A DNA stretch of 64,000 nucleotides from Candidatus Polarisedimenticolaceae bacterium (GCA_036376135.1 DASVAW010000059.1:1-64000); one strand, 5' to 3'. Numbered from the stretch's first letter, positions 50,976-61,946 are shown. The notes: generated by a model not told the origin, from the letters alone. Program-made: numbers and translations.

Positions 50976-51746
50976 TCAGCGCAGGCGGAACAACGCGCGC
51001 GCGTTCGCGCTCGCGGTTCGCGCGAGCGTCTCCGGCTCCTCGCCCCGGAGCTGCGCCACCCGGTGCACGGTCGCCGTGAGGTGCGCGGGCTCGCACCGCT
51101 CGCCGCGATGCGGTGCGGGGGCGAGGTACGGCGCGTCGGTCTCGAAGAGCAGGCGTTCGGAAGGGCAGGCTCGCGCGGCCTCGCGGACTTCCTCCGCGTT
51201 CCGGAAGGTCACGACTCCGTTGAACGCGAGCGACCAGCCGAGCTCGAGGTAACGCTCCGCCTCGCGGATTCCGGCCGTGAAGCTGTGGATCACCCCCCGG
51301 CATCCGGCGTGCTCCTTCAGGATGGCGGCGAGGTCCTCGTGCGCGTCGCGTACGTGGATCACGACCGGCAGGTCGAGATCCCGCGCGATCTCGAGCTGCC
51401 GACGGAATCGCTCGGCTTGGATCGGGCGAGGATCGAGGGCGTAGTGGTAGTCCAGGCCCACCTCGCCCACCGCGACGTACGCACCCGAGCGAAGCCCTTC
51501 CGCCAGGCGCGCGAGGTGGTCGTCGAATGCGTCCCCCGCGGCGTGGGAGGAGAACGGATCGAGCCCCGCCGTGCAGACGACGAACCCCGGGTGGCGACGC
51601 GAAAGCTCCACCACCCGCGCCGCATCGTCCACCCCGGTCCCGATGGTCACGCAGCCTTCGAGTCCCGCGTCGCGGGCGCGGGCGATCACCGCGTCGACGT
51701 CGTCGCGGAATCTCGCGTGGGTGAGGTGACAGTGCGTGTCGATCAT
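50976..51746 (-). CDS. tatD: TatD-family metal-dependent hydrolase
   Basis: This 256-residue TIM-barrel protein begins MIDTHCHLT with the HxH metal site. It continues VGEVGLDYHY with the Glu ligand, LPVVIHVRDAHED, GVIHSFTAG and LLFETDAPYLAPAPHRG. TatD proteins act as 3-prime to 5-prime exonucleases or D-aminoacyl-type hydrolases; which applies here is not known. Its stop is two bases from the Rrf2 stop (convergent). Confidence 0.93.
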   Translation of the reverse strand: MIDTHCHLTHARFRDDVDAVIARARDAGLEGCVTIGTGVDDAARVVELSRRHPGFVVCTAGLDPFSSHAAGDAFDDHLARLAEGLRSGAYVAVGEVGLDYHYALDPRPIQAERFRRQLEIARDLDLPVVIHVRDAHEDLAAILKEHAGCRGVIHSFTAGIREAERYLELGWSLAFNGVVTFRNAEEVREAARACPSERLLFETDAPYLAPAPHRGERCEPAHLTATVHRVAQLRGEEPETLARTASANARALFRLR

Positions 51747-51785
51747 CGGGAGAGGTTAACCTAGGGACCTTCGCGGAGGTGTCCC

Positions 51786-52448
51786 ATGTCCGAGCCCCTC
51801 GTGATCTACATCGGCGAGAAGAACATCTCCTCGTGGTCCATGCGCGGCTGGGTCGCGCTCAAGCACAAGGGCGTCCCGTTCGAGGAGCGCACGATCTCGC
51901 TCGTGCACGATCCCGACCGCGTCGAGCGGCGTCGGGTCTCCCCTACCGGCCGGGTTCCGGTCCTCCATCACGGGGCGGTCGTCGTCCCGGACTCCCTCGC
52001 CATCATCGAGTACCTCGACGAGGTGTTCCCGCCCCCGGACCACCCGCCGATGTGGCCCGCGGACCGGGCGGCGCGCGCCCACGCGCGTTGGCTCGCGGCG
52101 ACGATGCACTCCGGCTTCGCCGCGCTGCGCGAGTCGATGTCCTTCAACCTGTGTTTCCTGCCGAAACGTCCGGAGCCCACCTCCGCCGCGCTCCGGGACG
52201 CGGCGGAGATGCTCGGCCTGCTCGAGGGCGCGCTGACCGCGAACCGGCAACCCGGCCCTTACCTGTTCGGGGAATTCGGCGCCGTCGACGTCATGTACGC
52301 GACGGCGGCCTGGCGCCTCGTCGCGTTCGAGGTCTCCACCCACGCGACGCCGCGCGCCGGGGCGTACCTTCACGCCGTCCTCGAGCATCCGGCGGTCCGG
52401 GCCTGGCTGGATGCGGCGCGCGCGCTCCCGCCGGTCGAGCGGGAGTAA
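51786..52448 (+). CDS. Glutathione S-transferase family protein
   Basis: This 220-residue protein has a thioredoxin-like N-terminal domain (LVIYIGEKNISSWSMRGWVA, GRVPVLHHGAVVVPDSLAII) and an all-helical C-terminal domain. The SSWSMR segment places serines at the catalytic position, as in several bacterial relatives. VPDSLAIIEYL is the glutathione-binding region. The substrate is unknown. It starts 40 bases from the divergent tatD start and ends three bases from the convergent ABC permease stop. Confidence 0.88.
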   Translation: MSEPLVIYIGEKNISSWSMRGWVALKHKGVPFEERTISLVHDPDRVERRRVSPTGRVPVLHHGAVVVPDSLAIIEYLDEVFPPPDHPPMWPADRAARAHARWLAATMHSGFAALRESMSFNLCFLPKRPEPTSAALRDAAEMLGLLEGALTANRQPGPYLFGEFGAVDVMYATAAWRLVAFEVSTHATPRAGAYLHAVLEHPAVRAWLDAARALPPVERE

Positions 52449-52451
52449 CGG

Positions 52452-54995
52452 TCAGGAGGCCTCCGCGCGCAACACTTCGACCGGACGGCGCCGCAGCGCC
52501 CCGGCGCTCGCCGCGATCCCCGCCAGAACCGCCAGCGCCGCCGCGGCGGCGACCGCGACGAGGAACGGCGCGGCGGAGAGCCCGGCGCGCATCTCCATGC
52601 CCCGCTCGAGAACTCCCCAGGCGAGGCCGCCGGCCCCCGCGGCCCCGATGATTCCGGCGACGAGCCCGACCAGCGCGTACTCCACGGCGAACACGGCGAC
52701 GACGTCCCGTCGCGTCATCCCGAGGGTCTTGAGCAAGGCGACCTCCCGCCCGCGGCGCGAGGACCCCGCGCTCACCGCGCCGCCGAGGATGACGATCCCC
52801 GCGACGACGGTGAAGCCGCCGAGGATCCGGACCGCGAGCCCCACGCGGTCGAGCACCGCCACCACCTTCTCGAGGATGTCCCGGATCGGGAGCATGGTGA
52901 CGTTGGGATGGGTCTCGGCGAGCGCATCGCGCACCCCGCCCTCCATCCCCGCGGGAATGCGCGCGACGGCCACGCGGGCCTGCGGAGCCCGGTCGAGGAC
53001 GCCGGGCTCGACGACGAGGAAGAAGTTGATCCCGAACGTCCTCCAGTCGACCGTGCGCAGGCTGGACACCAGGAGCTCGACCGGGACTCCCTGGACGTCG
53101 AGCACGATCGAGCCGCCGACTCCCACGCCGAGATCGCGCGCGAAGTCGCGCTCGATGCTGATCTCCGGCCGCGGGTCGCTCCACAGCGCCCCTTCGACGA
53201 CGACGTTGTCCTTCGGAAGCTCCCGGCCGTAGGTCAGCCGCTGCTCCCGCGTGAGCACCCAGCGACCGCGCCCCTCGTCGCGCGCGCCGCGCGCGAGCTC
53301 CTCCACGCGCACGCCGTCGATCGACGCGAGTCGCGCGGTGACGATCGGCACGCTCGCCACGCCCGTGGCACCCGCCTTCGCGAGGATCGTCTCGACGTCG
53401 CGCAGCTGGTCGGTCTGGATGTCGACGAAGAAAGCCGTCGGCGCGTTCTCCGGGAGATCCGCCCGGAGCTCCTCGCCCAGACGCGTCTGCACGAGCCACA
53501 TCCCGAGGACGACCAATACGCCGATCCCCAAGGCGACGATCCCGCCCAGCGTTCCCGCGCCGGGCCGGGCCAGCGCGGAGAGTCCGTGACGGAGCCAGAC
53601 GCGGGCGAACCGGCGCGGCGCGGTTCCCAGCCCTCGCGTCGCCACCCACGCCGCTCCCGCGAGCGACGCCGTGGCGATCCCCATCCCGAGCGCGAACAGG
53701 GCCCCCAGGCGCCAGGATCGCGACTGCGCCGCCGCGATCGCGAAGATCCCCACCGCGACCGCGACGCCGGCGAGGCCCGAGGCCCAGCGGCTCACGGGAA
53801 GCGGTTCCGCATCGCGACGGAAGACGCGCAGCGGTGCGACGCGCCCGAGCCCGACCAGGGGCGGAAGGCTGAACAGGAGCGCCACCCCCAGGCCCAGGCC
53901 GAGGCCGCGCGCGATCGCCCACGGCTGCCAGGGACGGATCGCGCCCGACGGAAGCACGTCGCCGACGAACGCCGGGACGATCGCGAGGATCAGGATCCCT
54001 GCGGAGGCGCCGACGGCGCTCCCGAGCAGCGCCAGCAGCGTCGTCTGCCCCGCGTAGAGCGCCAGGACCTCGCGAGGCCGCATCCCCAGGCAGCGCAGGA
54101 TCGCGATCGCCTCCATCCTCCCCGCGATCCACGCGCGCACGGTCTGCGCCACGCCGATCCCGCCGACGATGAGCGAGAGGAGCGCGACGAGCCCGAGGAA
54201 CCTCTCGGCGCGCTTCAACCCGTTGCGGAGCGCCGGCTGCGCCTGCGCGAAGGTCTCGACCTGGTGCCACCCGCGCTCGGGGAGCGCCGCCTTGATCCTC
54301 GCCGCGAGGGCGTCCGCATCCGTCGCGAGGGCGCCGTCGGGAAGCTTGACCAGCAGGCGGTGCTCGATGCGGCTGCCGAGCTGCTCCAGGCGCGCCCGCT
54401 CCAGCCCGGCGACCGAAAGGAAGACCCGCGGACCGAGGGCGAACCCGCCCCCGACGCGGTCGGGCTCCGAACGCACGATTCCTCGCACGACGAAATCGGC
54501 CTCGCCGACGCGCAGTCGGCCCCCGCCGCCGATCGAGAATCGCGCGGCGACCTCGGGAGCGATCACGATCCCTCCGGCGTCGAGGAGCGTCTCCAGCGGG
54601 CGATCGGGCTCGAGCGCGAGCTTCCCGTAGAACGGGTATCCGGCCTCCACCGCCTTGAGCTCGACCAGTTGGCTCCGGCTTCCGGTGGCCGCGACGTCCC
54701 GCGGGAGCGCGACCACCGTCGCGAGCTCCTTCACGACCGCCAGACGCGTCCCGGGCGTCGCGCGGACGATCGCCGTCGCCTCCTCGGGGATCGGCCGGGA
54801 GCCCTTCACCGCGAGGTCGGCGGCCAGCAGCTGCCGCGCCTCCGATCGGATGGTGCGGTCGAGGCTCGTGCCGAGGCCGGCGACGGCGACCACGGCGGCG
54901 ACGCCGACCGCAAGGCAGGTCGTGAAGAAGACGAGCCGTCCGCGTGAACCTCGGGACTCGCGGCGCACGTGGCGGAGGTACGCGCGGAGGTTCAT
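52452..54995 (-). CDS. ybbP: FtsX-like ABC transporter permease (YbbP type)
   Basis: ATG 54995 overlaps the ATPase stop by ATGA; 847 residues. [20 protein letters not shown] precedes the first helix ([20 protein letters not shown]). Two FtsX-type repeats follow, each with a MacB-like periplasmic part and about four helices ([40 protein letters not shown]). Total about ten helices, as in YbbP. It probably extracts lipids or hydrophobic molecules from the inner membrane; the substrate is not established. Confidence 0.9.
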   Translation of the reverse strand: MNLRAYLRHVRRESRGSRGRLVFFTTCLAVGVAAVVAVAGLGTSLDRTIRSEARQLLAADLAVKGSRPIPEEATAIVRATPGTRLAVVKELATVVALPRDVAATGSRSQLVELKAVEAGYPFYGKLALEPDRPLETLLDAGGIVIAPEVAARFSIGGGGRLRVGEADFVVRGIVRSEPDRVGGGFALGPRVFLSVAGLERARLEQLGSRIEHRLLVKLPDGALATDADALAARIKAALPERGWHQVETFAQAQPALRNGLKRAERFLGLVALLSLIVGGIGVAQTVRAWIAGRMEAIAILRCLGMRPREVLALYAGQTTLLALLGSAVGASAGILILAIVPAFVGDVLPSGAIRPWQPWAIARGLGLGLGVALLFSLPPLVGLGRVAPLRVFRRDAEPLPVSRWASGLAGVAVAVGIFAIAAAQSRSWRLGALFALGMGIATASLAGAAWVATRGLGTAPRRFARVWLRHGLSALARPGAGTLGGIVALGIGVLVVLGMWLVQTRLGEELRADLPENAPTAFFVDIQTDQLRDVETILAKAGATGVASVPIVTARLASIDGVRVEELARGARDEGRGRWVLTREQRLTYGRELPKDNVVVEGALWSDPRPEISIERDFARDLGVGVGGSIVLDVQGVPVELLVSSLRTVDWRTFGINFFLVVEPGVLDRAPQARVAVARIPAGMEGGVRDALAETHPNVTMLPIRDILEKVVAVLDRVGLAVRILGGFTVVAGIVILGGAVSAGSSRRGREVALLKTLGMTRRDVVAVFAVEYALVGLVAGIIGAAGAGGLAWGVLERGMEMRAGLSAAPFLVAVAAAAALAVLAGIAASAGALRRRPVEVLRAEAS

Positions 54996-55690
54996 GCGCG
55001 AGCGGCGGAGCGGCGCTCGACGCGATCCACGCGGCCGTCGCGCAGGTGCACGAGCCGGTCCGCACGCGCCGCGACGGAGGGGTCGTGGGTGACGAGGACG
55101 AGCGTCGTCCCCGACTCGCGCCGGAGCTCGTCGAGCAGCGCGAGCACGCGGTCCCCGTTGGCGGAATCGAGATTCCCCGTCGGCTCGTCGGCGAGCAGGA
55201 TCGGCGGACGCGTCGCGAACGCCCTTGCGATCGCCACCCGCTGCTGCTCTCCACCCGACAACTGGGTGGCGTAGTGGTGGCCGCGCTCCGCGAGGCCGAC
55301 CGCCGCGAGCAGGGCGTCCGCCCTCGTCTCGGTGTCCCGGGCGTCGAGCAGCTCGAGGGGAAGCATGACGTTTTCCTTCGCGGTCAGGTTGCCGAGCAAC
55401 TGGAACGATTGGAACACGAAGCCGATCTTGCGGCGCCGCAGGAGGGCGAGCGCATCTTCGGAGAGGGCTTGGATCGCCTCGCCGTCGACACGCACCTCCC
55501 CCTCGGTCGGCCGATCGAGCCCCGCCATCAGCGCGAGGAGGGTCGACTTCCCGCTCCCCGACGGACCGAGGATGGCGACCGACTCCCCGGCCTCGATTTC
55601 CAGGTCGACCCGGTCCACGATGGTGAGCGTGCGCTCGCCCGAGGGGAGCCTCCGGGTGAGACCACGTAGCGCGATTCTGGGAGGATGCAT
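54992..55690 (-). CDS. ybbA: ABC transporter ATPase (YbbA/LolD-like)
   Basis: ATG 55690 gives 232 residues; a longer frame upstream would overlap the divergent esterase. GPSGSGKST (42-50) is Walker [18 protein letters not shown] the Q-loop region, QLSGGEQQR the signature and [12 protein letters not shown] Walker [13 protein letters not shown] has the switch His. Its start codon overlaps the divergent tesA-like start by two bases. Pairing with the FtsX-like permease and divergence from a GDSL esterase reproduces the tesA/ybbA-ybbP arrangement of Escherichia coli. Confidence 0.95.
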   Translation of the reverse strand: MHPPRIALRGLTRRLPSGERTLTIVDRVDLEIEAGESVAILGPSGSGKSTLLALMAGLDRPTEGEVRVDGEAIQALSEDALALLRRRKIGFVFQSFQLLGNLTAKENVMLPLELLDARDTETRADALLAAVGLAERGHHYATQLSGGEQQRVAIARAFATRPPILLADEPTGNLDSANGDRVLALLDELRRESGTTLVLVTHDPSVAARADRLVHLRDGRVDRVERRSAARA

Positions 55691-56360
55691 GGGTCTGGTG
55701 TACCGCACGCTCCGGGGGGCCGCCACCGCCGCGCTCGTGGGCGCGCTGGTCGCGTGCTCCGACGCCCCGCCGCCGGCTGCCGCGCTGCCCTCGGGCCGGG
55801 AGACTCCGCTCGAGGGGCCGCTCGTCGTGTTTCTCGGCGACAGCCTCACGGCCGGATACGGGCTGGACGCCGATCAGGCCTTTCCCGCCCTCGTCGGCGC
55901 CGAGCTCGCCACGGAGGGAAGCCCGGTGCGCATCGTGAACGCCGGCGTCAGCGGGGACACGTCCGCCGGCGGGCTCGCCCGCCTCGACTGGTTGCTTCAG
56001 CAGAGACCCGACCTCCTCGTCGTGGGCCTCGGCGCCAACGACGGGCTGCGCGGCCAGCCCCCCGAGGCGACCGAGGCGAACCTCGTCGAGATCGTCCGAC
56101 GCGCCAAGGGGTCGGGATCGAAGGTGCTCCTGCTCGGCATGAAGGTCCCCCCGAGCTACGGCCCGCTTTACGCCCGACAGTTCGAGAGGCTTTATGACCG
56201 CGTCGCCGACGCGACCGACGTGCCGTTGATGCCGTTCCTCCTCGACGGCGTCGCGGCACGGCCGGAGCTCAACCTCCCGGACGGGATCCACCCCAACGCG
56301 GACGGCCACCGGATCGTCGCGGGCAACGTCGCCCGGTACGTCCGGGACCTCGTGAGGTGA
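55689..56360 (+). CDS. tesA: GDSL/SGNH esterase, TesA-like lipoprotein
   Basis: ATG 55689 gives 223 residues. The signal sequence ends LVGALVACS, a lipobox with Cys23. FLGDSLTAGYG holds the block I Ser52, GLGANDG the block III Asn, and DGIHPN the catalytic Asp and His of block V. It is the thioesterase I/arylesterase type, here likely lipid-anchored. GGGAGG lies just before the start, inside the divergent ATPase leader. Substrate unknown; lysophospholipid or ester cleavage is plausible. Confidence 0.92.
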   Translation: MGLVYRTLRGAATAALVGALVACSDAPPPAAALPSGRETPLEGPLVVFLGDSLTAGYGLDADQAFPALVGAELATEGSPVRIVNAGVSGDTSAGGLARLDWLLQQRPDLLVVGLGANDGLRGQPPEATEANLVEIVRRAKGSGSKVLLLGMKVPPSYGPLYARQFERLYDRVADATDVPLMPFLLDGVAARPELNLPDGIHPNADGHRIVAGNVARYVRDLVR

Positions 56361-56416
56361 GGCGCGGCGCCCTGGGCGGACGGAGCGGACCTGTGCCAGC
56401 ATGGAGGCTTCCTGCC

Positions 56417-56833
56417 ATGGGGAATGCGATGGAAGACGTCCCGGCCAATGCCTCCGAAGCGGTCACTCGGGGAATCCGCGTCCAGGTCCGCTCCCAGTTC
56501 GTGCCGGAGCGCTCCGACCCCGCCGACAGCGAGTGGTTTTTCGCCTACACGATCCGCATCGCCAACGAGAGCGACCGAACGGCCCAGCTCCTCAGCCGGC
56601 ACTGGGTGATCACCGACGGGAACGGCAGGGTCGAGGAGGTCCGAGGCCCAGGAGTCGTCGGCAAGCAACCGATCCTCGGCCCGGGCGAGAACTTCGAATA
56701 CACCTCGGCATGCCCCCTCAAGACGTCGTTCGGCGTCATGGAGGGGACCTACCAGATGGTCTCTCCGGACGGGGAGCACTTCGACGTGCGCATCGCCCCG
56801 TTCTGCCTGAGCGAGCCTTTCGCCATCAATTGA
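56417..56833 (+). CDS. apaG: ApaG family protein
   Basis: ATG 56417 gives 138 residues; ATG 56429 is a possible later start. TRGIRVQVRSQFVPERSDP, FAYTIRIANESDRTAQLLSR and HWVITDGNGRVEEVRGPGVV are the ApaG signature, followed by GEHFDVRIAPFCL. It is a fibronectin-like fold of unclear biochemical role, linked in enteric bacteria to cobalt/magnesium handling and to Ap4A. Here it follows the esterase gene. Confidence 0.94.
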   Translation: MGNAMEDVPANASEAVTRGIRVQVRSQFVPERSDPADSEWFFAYTIRIANESDRTAQLLSRHWVITDGNGRVEEVRGPGVVGKQPILGPGENFEYTSACPLKTSFGVMEGTYQMVSPDGEHFDVRIAPFCLSEPFAIN

Positions 56834-56859
56834 CGGCCGCGCGCCGTACCGGAGTCCGC

Positions 56860-57534
56860 ATGGTCAAGCGCATCACCCTCGTCCTCCTGGCCGCGTGCCT
56901 CACGGCGCTTCCCGTCCTCGCCGCGGAGCCGAAGATCGAATCCGAGCAGGACAAGACGCTGTACGCCCTCGGCCTGTTCCTCAGTCGCAACCTCGGCGCC
57001 TTCCAGCTCACCGAGGCGGAGCTCGAGGTCGTCAAGGCGGGCCTTTCCGACGGCGTGCTCAACAAGCCCAAGAAGGCCGAGCTCGAGACCTACGGCCCGA
57101 AGATCAACGAGTTGCAGAAGGCGCGGATGGTCAAGGCGGCCGAGAGCCACAAGGCCGGCGGGAAGGCGTTCGTCGACAAGCTCCTCGCCGCCAACAAGAA
57201 CCTCAGGAAGACCGGGTCCGGACTCGTGATGGAGACGATCACGGAGGGGACGGGCGCCTCGCCGACGGCGACCGACCGCGTGAAAGTCCACTACACCGGA
57301 ACCCTCATCGACGGGACCGTCTTCGACAGCTCGGTCAAGAAGGGACAGCCTCTCGACCGTCCGCTCAATCAAGTGATCCCGTGCTGGACCGAGGCGTTCC
57401 AGTTCCTGAAGCCCGGCGCCAAGGCGAAGCTCTACTGCCCCTCGGACATCGCCTACGGCGACCAGGGTCGCCCCGGGATTCCTCCCGGCGCCACGCTCAT
57501 CTTCGAGGTCGAGCTGCTCGAGGTCCTGAAGTAG
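56860..57534 (+). CDS. Exported FKBP-type peptidyl-prolyl isomerase
   Basis: ATG 56860 gives 224 residues. The signal peptide (MVKRITLVLLAACLTALPVL, cleavage about residue 21) is followed by an FKBP_N helical dimer domain (about 25-115). The FKBP domain is about 120-224: VKVHYTGTLIDGTVFDSS, PGAKAKLYCPSDIAYGDQG, GIPPGATLIFEVELLEV. It is the Mip/FkpA type periplasmic chaperone. Many family members have GWTEALQLMKxG where this has CWTEAFQFLKPG. Confidence 0.93.
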   Translation: MVKRITLVLLAACLTALPVLAAEPKIESEQDKTLYALGLFLSRNLGAFQLTEAELEVVKAGLSDGVLNKPKKAELETYGPKINELQKARMVKAAESHKAGGKAFVDKLLAANKNLRKTGSGLVMETITEGTGASPTATDRVKVHYTGTLIDGTVFDSSVKKGQPLDRPLNQVIPCWTEAFQFLKPGAKAKLYCPSDIAYGDQGRPGIPPGATLIFEVELLEVLK

Positions 57535-57545
57535 AACGCCCCGGC

Positions 57546-58964
57546 TCAGGGACAGGCGACCGCCGGGACCCGCTCCGAGCCGCTCGACGCGGTGCCGAGG
57601 GAGCCCGTCGCGGTCGCCTTCCCGCGCACGAGGTACAGGAACCCCTGCCCCGTCGCCGGGACGGTCGCGTCGGTCGCGGAAGGGGTCGGCAGCGACCCGG
57701 CCAGGCATTCGCCGACGGGTCCGGCCGCGAGGGGACGCAGCGCGTCCCGATAGAGCTCGAACACGACCGCGGCATTCACGCTGTCGTCCCACGCGAGGGC
57801 GTCCGGCCCGTCGAAGCGCAGCCGTGTCAACTCGCGCGGATTCTCGAACGCGCCGACGTCGGGCGCGGCGGTCCCGTTCAGGTCGCCGTCCACGTTGCGC
57901 GGCCGGCCGTCGGCGTCGACCGAGGGAACGCCGGTCCCGGTGCCCCGATCGATCAGGGCGCTGTCCGAGCGCAGGCGAAAGCGGTTCGCCGCCGGATCCT
58001 CGAAGCCGGCCGGCAGGAACAACTGCCCGCCGTCGCACTTGGACGACGGAAGCCCCCCGCAGGCGTCGGGGAGATTGCCGTCGAAGTCGTTCAGCGTGTA
58101 CGTGAACCCCTGGAGCCCGGTCGCGAAGAAGTGGATTCCGCCCCCCGCGAACCGGGCGACGTTCTGTACGAACAGGTTGTTCCGCAGCGTCGCCGCCGCG
58201 CCGTCCGCCGCGAGGATCCCGCCCCCGTACGAGAAGGTGTTCGCCGCGCCGCTCCCCGCCTCGTTCCCGAAGATCGTGTTGTTCGTGACGTCGACCGGCA
58301 TCGCCGCCCCGGTCACCCCGAGTGAGATGCCGCCGCCGGAGTCCGAGGCGACGTTGTCGCGGATCGTGTTGTTGATCACGACCGCCGAGGCGTCGTCCCC
58401 GACGTCGATGGCCCCTCCGTAGGCGAACACGCCCTGCGCATCGCCGAGCACGGCGTTCCCCGCGATCACGTTGCGCGTGATCACCGGGCGCGACCCCGGA
58501 TCGACCGCGATGCCGGCGCCGAAGGCGGGAAAGGCCGAACCGTCGCGGGCGGCTGTGTTCCCTTCGATGACGTTCCCCTCGATCGTCGGGTTGGCGCCGC
58601 CGACCACCGCGATCCCCGCCCCGGTGCGCGCGCGGCCGCCGGAGATCGTGAAGCCGCGCAGCGTGGCGTTCCCGTTGAGCAGGACGACCCGGGTCTCGCC
58701 CTCGAGGTAGAGCACGGTCGCCGCGGGCCCGGACTCCGATCGCACGGTGATCGCCTTCCCGAGGAAGTTCAGCGTCTCCTTGTACCGCCCCGGGCGGACG
58801 ACGACCTCGTCCCCCGCCCCGGCGGCGTTGATCGCCGACTGGATGCTCGGGAAGTCCGCGGGGCCGTTGTCGTCCACCGTGTACACCGCCGCCCCCGCCG
58901 CCGGTGCCGAAGCACCGGCGGCGAGGGCGGTGAGGAACGCGGCGCGGATCGCGAATCGGGTCAT
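57546..58964 (-). CDS. Secreted parallel beta-helix protein
   Basis: ATG 58964 overlaps the protease stop as ATGA and gives 472 residues; the long upstream frame is antisense/compositional. A signal peptide (about 1-25) is followed by [20 protein letters not shown], the usual opening of right-handed beta-helix proteins. Coils such as [14 protein letters not shown] and GGGISLGV run to about 370. The tail (about 380-472) ends ERVPAVACP and resembles the C-terminal module of the protein at 37039. No catalytic residues of polysaccharide lyases are evident. It is probably processed by or acts with the upstream protease. Confidence 0.85.
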   Translation of the reverse strand: MTRFAIRAAFLTALAAGASAPAAGAAVYTVDDNGPADFPSIQSAINAAGAGDEVVVRPGRYKETLNFLGKAITVRSESGPAATVLYLEGETRVVLLNGNATLRGFTISGGRARTGAGIAVVGGANPTIEGNVIEGNTAARDGSAFPAFGAGIAVDPGSRPVITRNVIAGNAVLGDAQGVFAYGGAIDVGDDASAVVINNTIRDNVASDSGGGISLGVTGAAMPVDVTNNTIFGNEAGSGAANTFSYGGGILAADGAAATLRNNLFVQNVARFAGGGIHFFATGLQGFTYTLNDFDGNLPDACGGLPSSKCDGGQLFLPAGFEDPAANRFRLRSDSALIDRGTGTGVPSVDADGRPRNVDGDLNGTAAPDVGAFENPRELTRLRFDGPDALAWDDSVNAAVVFELYRDALRPLAAGPVGECLAGSLPTPSATDATVPATGQGFLYLVRGKATATGSLGTASSGSERVPAVACP

Positions 58965-60574
58965 CGGGCCTTGCGACCTCCGCCCCGGATCGCGCACGTC
59001 GTGGTGGAGGGGGCGCTCGAGATCCGGTATTTGTCCTTCACGGTGAGCGTCACGACGTAGTCGGCGTTCCCCGCGGGATACGCGTGCGTCACCGTCGGCG
59101 ACGAGGTCGTCACCACGCTCCCGTCGCCGAAGTTCCAGGTGTACACGGCAACGTAGTCGTCGAGCTGCTGCGCGTCCGGGTCGAACGACCCGGAGCCGTC
59201 GAAGGTGACCGGCGAGAAGGCACGCCCCTTGTACGGGCCGCCGGCGACGGCGGTCGGGGAGTCGTTTTCCGGCGGGACGACCGGAGGGGGGGTGAGGTCG
59301 AGCGCGTTCTTCAGGTTGAGCATCCCGCCCGAGACGCAGCGTCCCGCGAGATTGTCGTTGGGCACCACGCTCTGCATGAGGATGTCCTTGTATTCGAGGT
59401 GCCCGAGGAAGGGATTGAACCCCATGAGGTTCGCGATCGCGCCGCTCACGTGGGGGCACGCCATCGAGGTGCCGCTCATGCTGGAGTACCCGTTGTTCGG
59501 CGTCGTGCTGAGGATGTCGCTGCCCGGCGCGCCGAGGTCGACGGAGGTGAGGCCGAAGTTCGAGGAGCTCGACCGCCCGCCGAATCGCGTCATGTTCGCG
59601 ACCGAGATGACGTTCGGGCTCGTGTACGACGCCGGGTAGAAGGGGCTCGCGTCGGTGTCCCGCCCGTTGTTCCCCGCCGCCGCGACGTAGAGGACTCCCG
59701 CGGCGTCCGCGCGATCGATGGCGTCCTTCATCGCCTGGCTGAAGCTGCCGCCGCCCCAGGAGTTGCTGGTGAGGCGCGCCCCGTTCTCGGTCGCGTAGTC
59801 GGTCGCGGCGATCGCCGCGCTCACGTCGCAACCTCCGCCGGAATTGCAGATCTTCAGCGGCATGATCGACGCGGACCACGCGACGCCGGCGACGCCGACT
59901 CCGTTGTTCCCGACCGCGGCGGCGGTGCCCATCGTGTGGCTGCCGTGCGAGTGGTCGTCCTGGGGGTCGTTGTCGTTGCTCAGGAAGTCCCAGCCGTGCA
60001 CGTCGTCGACGTAGCCGTTCGCATCGTCGTCGATCCCGTTCCCGGCGACCTCCCCGGGGTTGGTCCAGATGTTCGCCGCGAGGTCCTGGTGGTTGCGGTC
60101 GACGCCGGTGTCGATGCTCCCGATCACGATCCCCGCTCCGGAGGTGTTGACGTCCCACCCCTCGGGGGCGTCGATGTCGGAGTCGACGAGGCCGCCGTTC
60201 TGCCCGGTGTTGTGCATTCCCCACAGATCGCCGAAGCGGGTGTCGTTCGGGATCCCCTGCGTGTGGTAGATGAAGTCGGGCTCGGCGTACCGCACGTCGG
60301 GCTGAGCCGCGTACCGGTCGAGGAGCGCCCCGAGATCGGTCCCCTCCGGGAAGGCCACGAGCTCGAGGTCGGGGTCGAGGCGGAAGGTCTGGATCCGTTG
60401 TCCCCGGAATTGCCCGTGCAGCGCCGCCTTCGCGGTCGCCGCGGTGCCGGGTTGGAACTTCACGAGCAGCCGGCCGGGGACGTACGTCCCCTCCTCGAGG
60501 GTGACGGCCATCGAGGCCGATCCCCAGGCGGCGAGCAGAGCGAGAACGGCGAACGAGCGGACGAATACCCTCAT
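58961..60574 (-). CDS. Secreted subtilisin-family serine protease with PKD domain
   Basis: This 537-residue protein has a signal peptide (about 1-23) and an I9-like propeptide (about 30-105, [13 protein letters not shown]). The S8 domain has the triad Asp155 (GSIDTGVD), His210 (HGSHTMGTA) and Ser370 ([12 protein letters not shown]), with the oxyanion Asn in AAAGNNG. A C-terminal PKD domain (about 445-530) carries YTWNFGDGS. All key residues are intact, so it should be an active extracellular protease. It is coupled by ATGA to the beta-helix gene downstream. Confidence 0.95.
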   Translation of the reverse strand: MRVFVRSFAVLALLAAWGSASMAVTLEEGTYVPGRLLVKFQPGTAATAKAALHGQFRGQRIQTFRLDPDLELVAFPEGTDLGALLDRYAAQPDVRYAEPDFIYHTQGIPNDTRFGDLWGMHNTGQNGGLVDSDIDAPEGWDVNTSGAGIVIGSIDTGVDRNHQDLAANIWTNPGEVAGNGIDDDANGYVDDVHGWDFLSNDNDPQDDHSHGSHTMGTAAAVGNNGVGVAGVAWSASIMPLKICNSGGGCDVSAAIAATDYATENGARLTSNSWGGGSFSQAMKDAIDRADAAGVLYVAAAGNNGRDTDASPFYPASYTSPNVISVANMTRFGGRSSSSNFGLTSVDLGAPGSDILSTTPNNGYSSMSGTSMACPHVSGAIANLMGFNPFLGHLEYKDILMQSVVPNDNLAGRCVSGGMLNLKNALDLTPPPVVPPENDSPTAVAGGPYKGRAFSPVTFDGSGSFDPDAQQLDDYVAVYTWNFGDGSVVTTSSPTVTHAYPAGNADYVVTLTVKDKYRISSAPSTTTCAIRGGGRKAR

Positions 60575-60659
60575 CGAGCCCCCCTTTGACGAGCGCGAAT
60601 CGCTCGGGTCCCTTGACTCCCCGATTGTACGGCGAAATCGGGGTCGCGGGGGGCGACGC

Positions 60660-61946
60660 TCAGCGTCCTCCGGTCGGCACGCAGGCCTCGATCGGCAGCT
60701 CGAAGAAGGTCGGGACGACCTCGAGATCGACCGGGGGGATCTTCGTGTCGACGGCCTGGGCGCCGGCCTCGCGCACGTTGGCGTTCGTCGCCCGCAACGG
60801 GACCTTCGTCTCCCGGACGACGCCGCACGAGGCGTCCTCGACGTTGCCGTTCCGGTCGATGCGCATCAGCCAGTGCTCGTAGACGATCGGGAAGGAGTAG
60901 GAGTCCCCGATGACGGTGTACCCCGTCGCCGTCTCCTGGATCTCCCAGGCGCTGTCGGTGCGATCCGGAATGCCGTAGGACTTCTGCCACTCGATCTTCG
61001 CCCTGGCGTCGAACTTCACGAGCCAGATCTCGCCGGCCGTGGCGTTGAACGATCCGGAGCCTCCGCCGATCAGGAATCCTCCGTCCGAGGTCGCGATCGC
61101 CGCGTGCGGATCCTCGGCGTCCGCGCCCCCGAGCGAGAACTCCTTCGAGATCTTGCCGTTCTGGCCGACGATCACCGCCCACCAGTTCCGGAGTCCGCCG
61201 TCGGCGAACGAGTCCGACGCGCCGACCACCATGTAGTAACGCTTGAGGACGGGGGTCACGACGAGCCCCGTGTCCTCGGCGCCGCCGCCGTAGGCGTTCT
61301 GCCAGACCACCGCGCCGGTCGCCCGATCGAGCTCGGCCAGCCAGTAGTCGCCGCGCGTCGAACCGGCGACGATGAAGTTCCCGTTGTAACCCTGGATCGC
61401 GTCGGCGAAGAACTCGTTCGGCCCGGGCCTTCCGTAGATCTTCTGCCAGATCACCTCCCCGTTCGGGTCGACGAGCACCGCGCGGCCGTTGCTCGCGTTC
61501 GGATCGTCCATCGCCGTCGCGCCGGTGAGGAGCAGGCTGCCGTCGTCCGCCTCCACCACGCGCAGGAGCGAATACCCGCCGTCCCCGTAGTCGCGGGCCC
61601 AGAGCACGTTCCCGGCGGCGTCGATCTTCACGAGCATGAACGACGTCCCTTCGCCGGAAAACACGTAACCGCCGTCCCGGGTCGGCACGAGGTTGTTCGC
61701 CCCGGCGAGCCCCGGCGCGTCGTAGGTGACCTCCCACGCGGGCGTGCCGTCGGCGTTGAGCTTGACCACCCACGGCCGGCAGCAGTCGAATCCGGCGCCG
61801 AAAGTCCCGCCGAGAATCGCCCCGCCGTCCGCGGTCTCGAGAACGCTGTGCCCGTACCCCCCTTGGTAGGTGCGGATCCAGTTCCCCTCGAGGGCGAACG
61901 ACAGAGAGGGGCAAAGGAGCAGAGCCAGGGTCACGAGTGGTTTCAT
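60660..61946 (-). CDS. Secreted repeat protein, beta-propeller-like
   Basis: This 428-residue protein has a signal peptide (about 1-19) and about seven repeats of the kind [22 protein letters not shown] and [11 protein letters not shown]. Each is followed by a strand such as [14 protein letters not shown] or [12 protein letters not shown]. This is the pattern of secreted beta-propeller-type repeats found in many environmental bacteria. The tail has two cysteines. I see no enzyme motif. A 85-base gap separates it from the protease start. Confidence 0.75.
   Translation of the reverse strand: MKPLVTLALLLCPSLSFALEGNWIRTYQGGYGHSVLETADGGAILGGTFGAGFDCCRPWVVKLNADGTPAWEVTYDAPGLAGANNLVPTRDGGYVFSGEGTSFMLVKIDAAGNVLWARDYGDGGYSLLRVVEADDGSLLLTGATAMDDPNASNGRAVLVDPNGEVIWQKIYGRPGPNEFFADAIQGYNGNFIVAGSTRGDYWLAELDRATGAVVWQNAYGGGAEDTGLVVTPVLKRYYMVVGASDSFADGGLRNWWAVIVGQNGKISKEFSLGGADAEDPHAAIATSDGGFLIGGGSGSFNATAGEIWLVKFDARAKIEWQKSYGIPDRTDSAWEIQETATGYTVIGDSYSFPIVYEHWLMRIDRNGNVEDASCGVVRETKVPLRATNANVREAGAQAVDTKIPPVDLEVVPTFFELPIEACVPTGGR

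Noticed and set aside
33875-61946. PEP-CTERM sorting tails on the secreted proteins
   Set aside because: None of the exported proteins ends in a PEP motif, membrane helix and Arg cluster.
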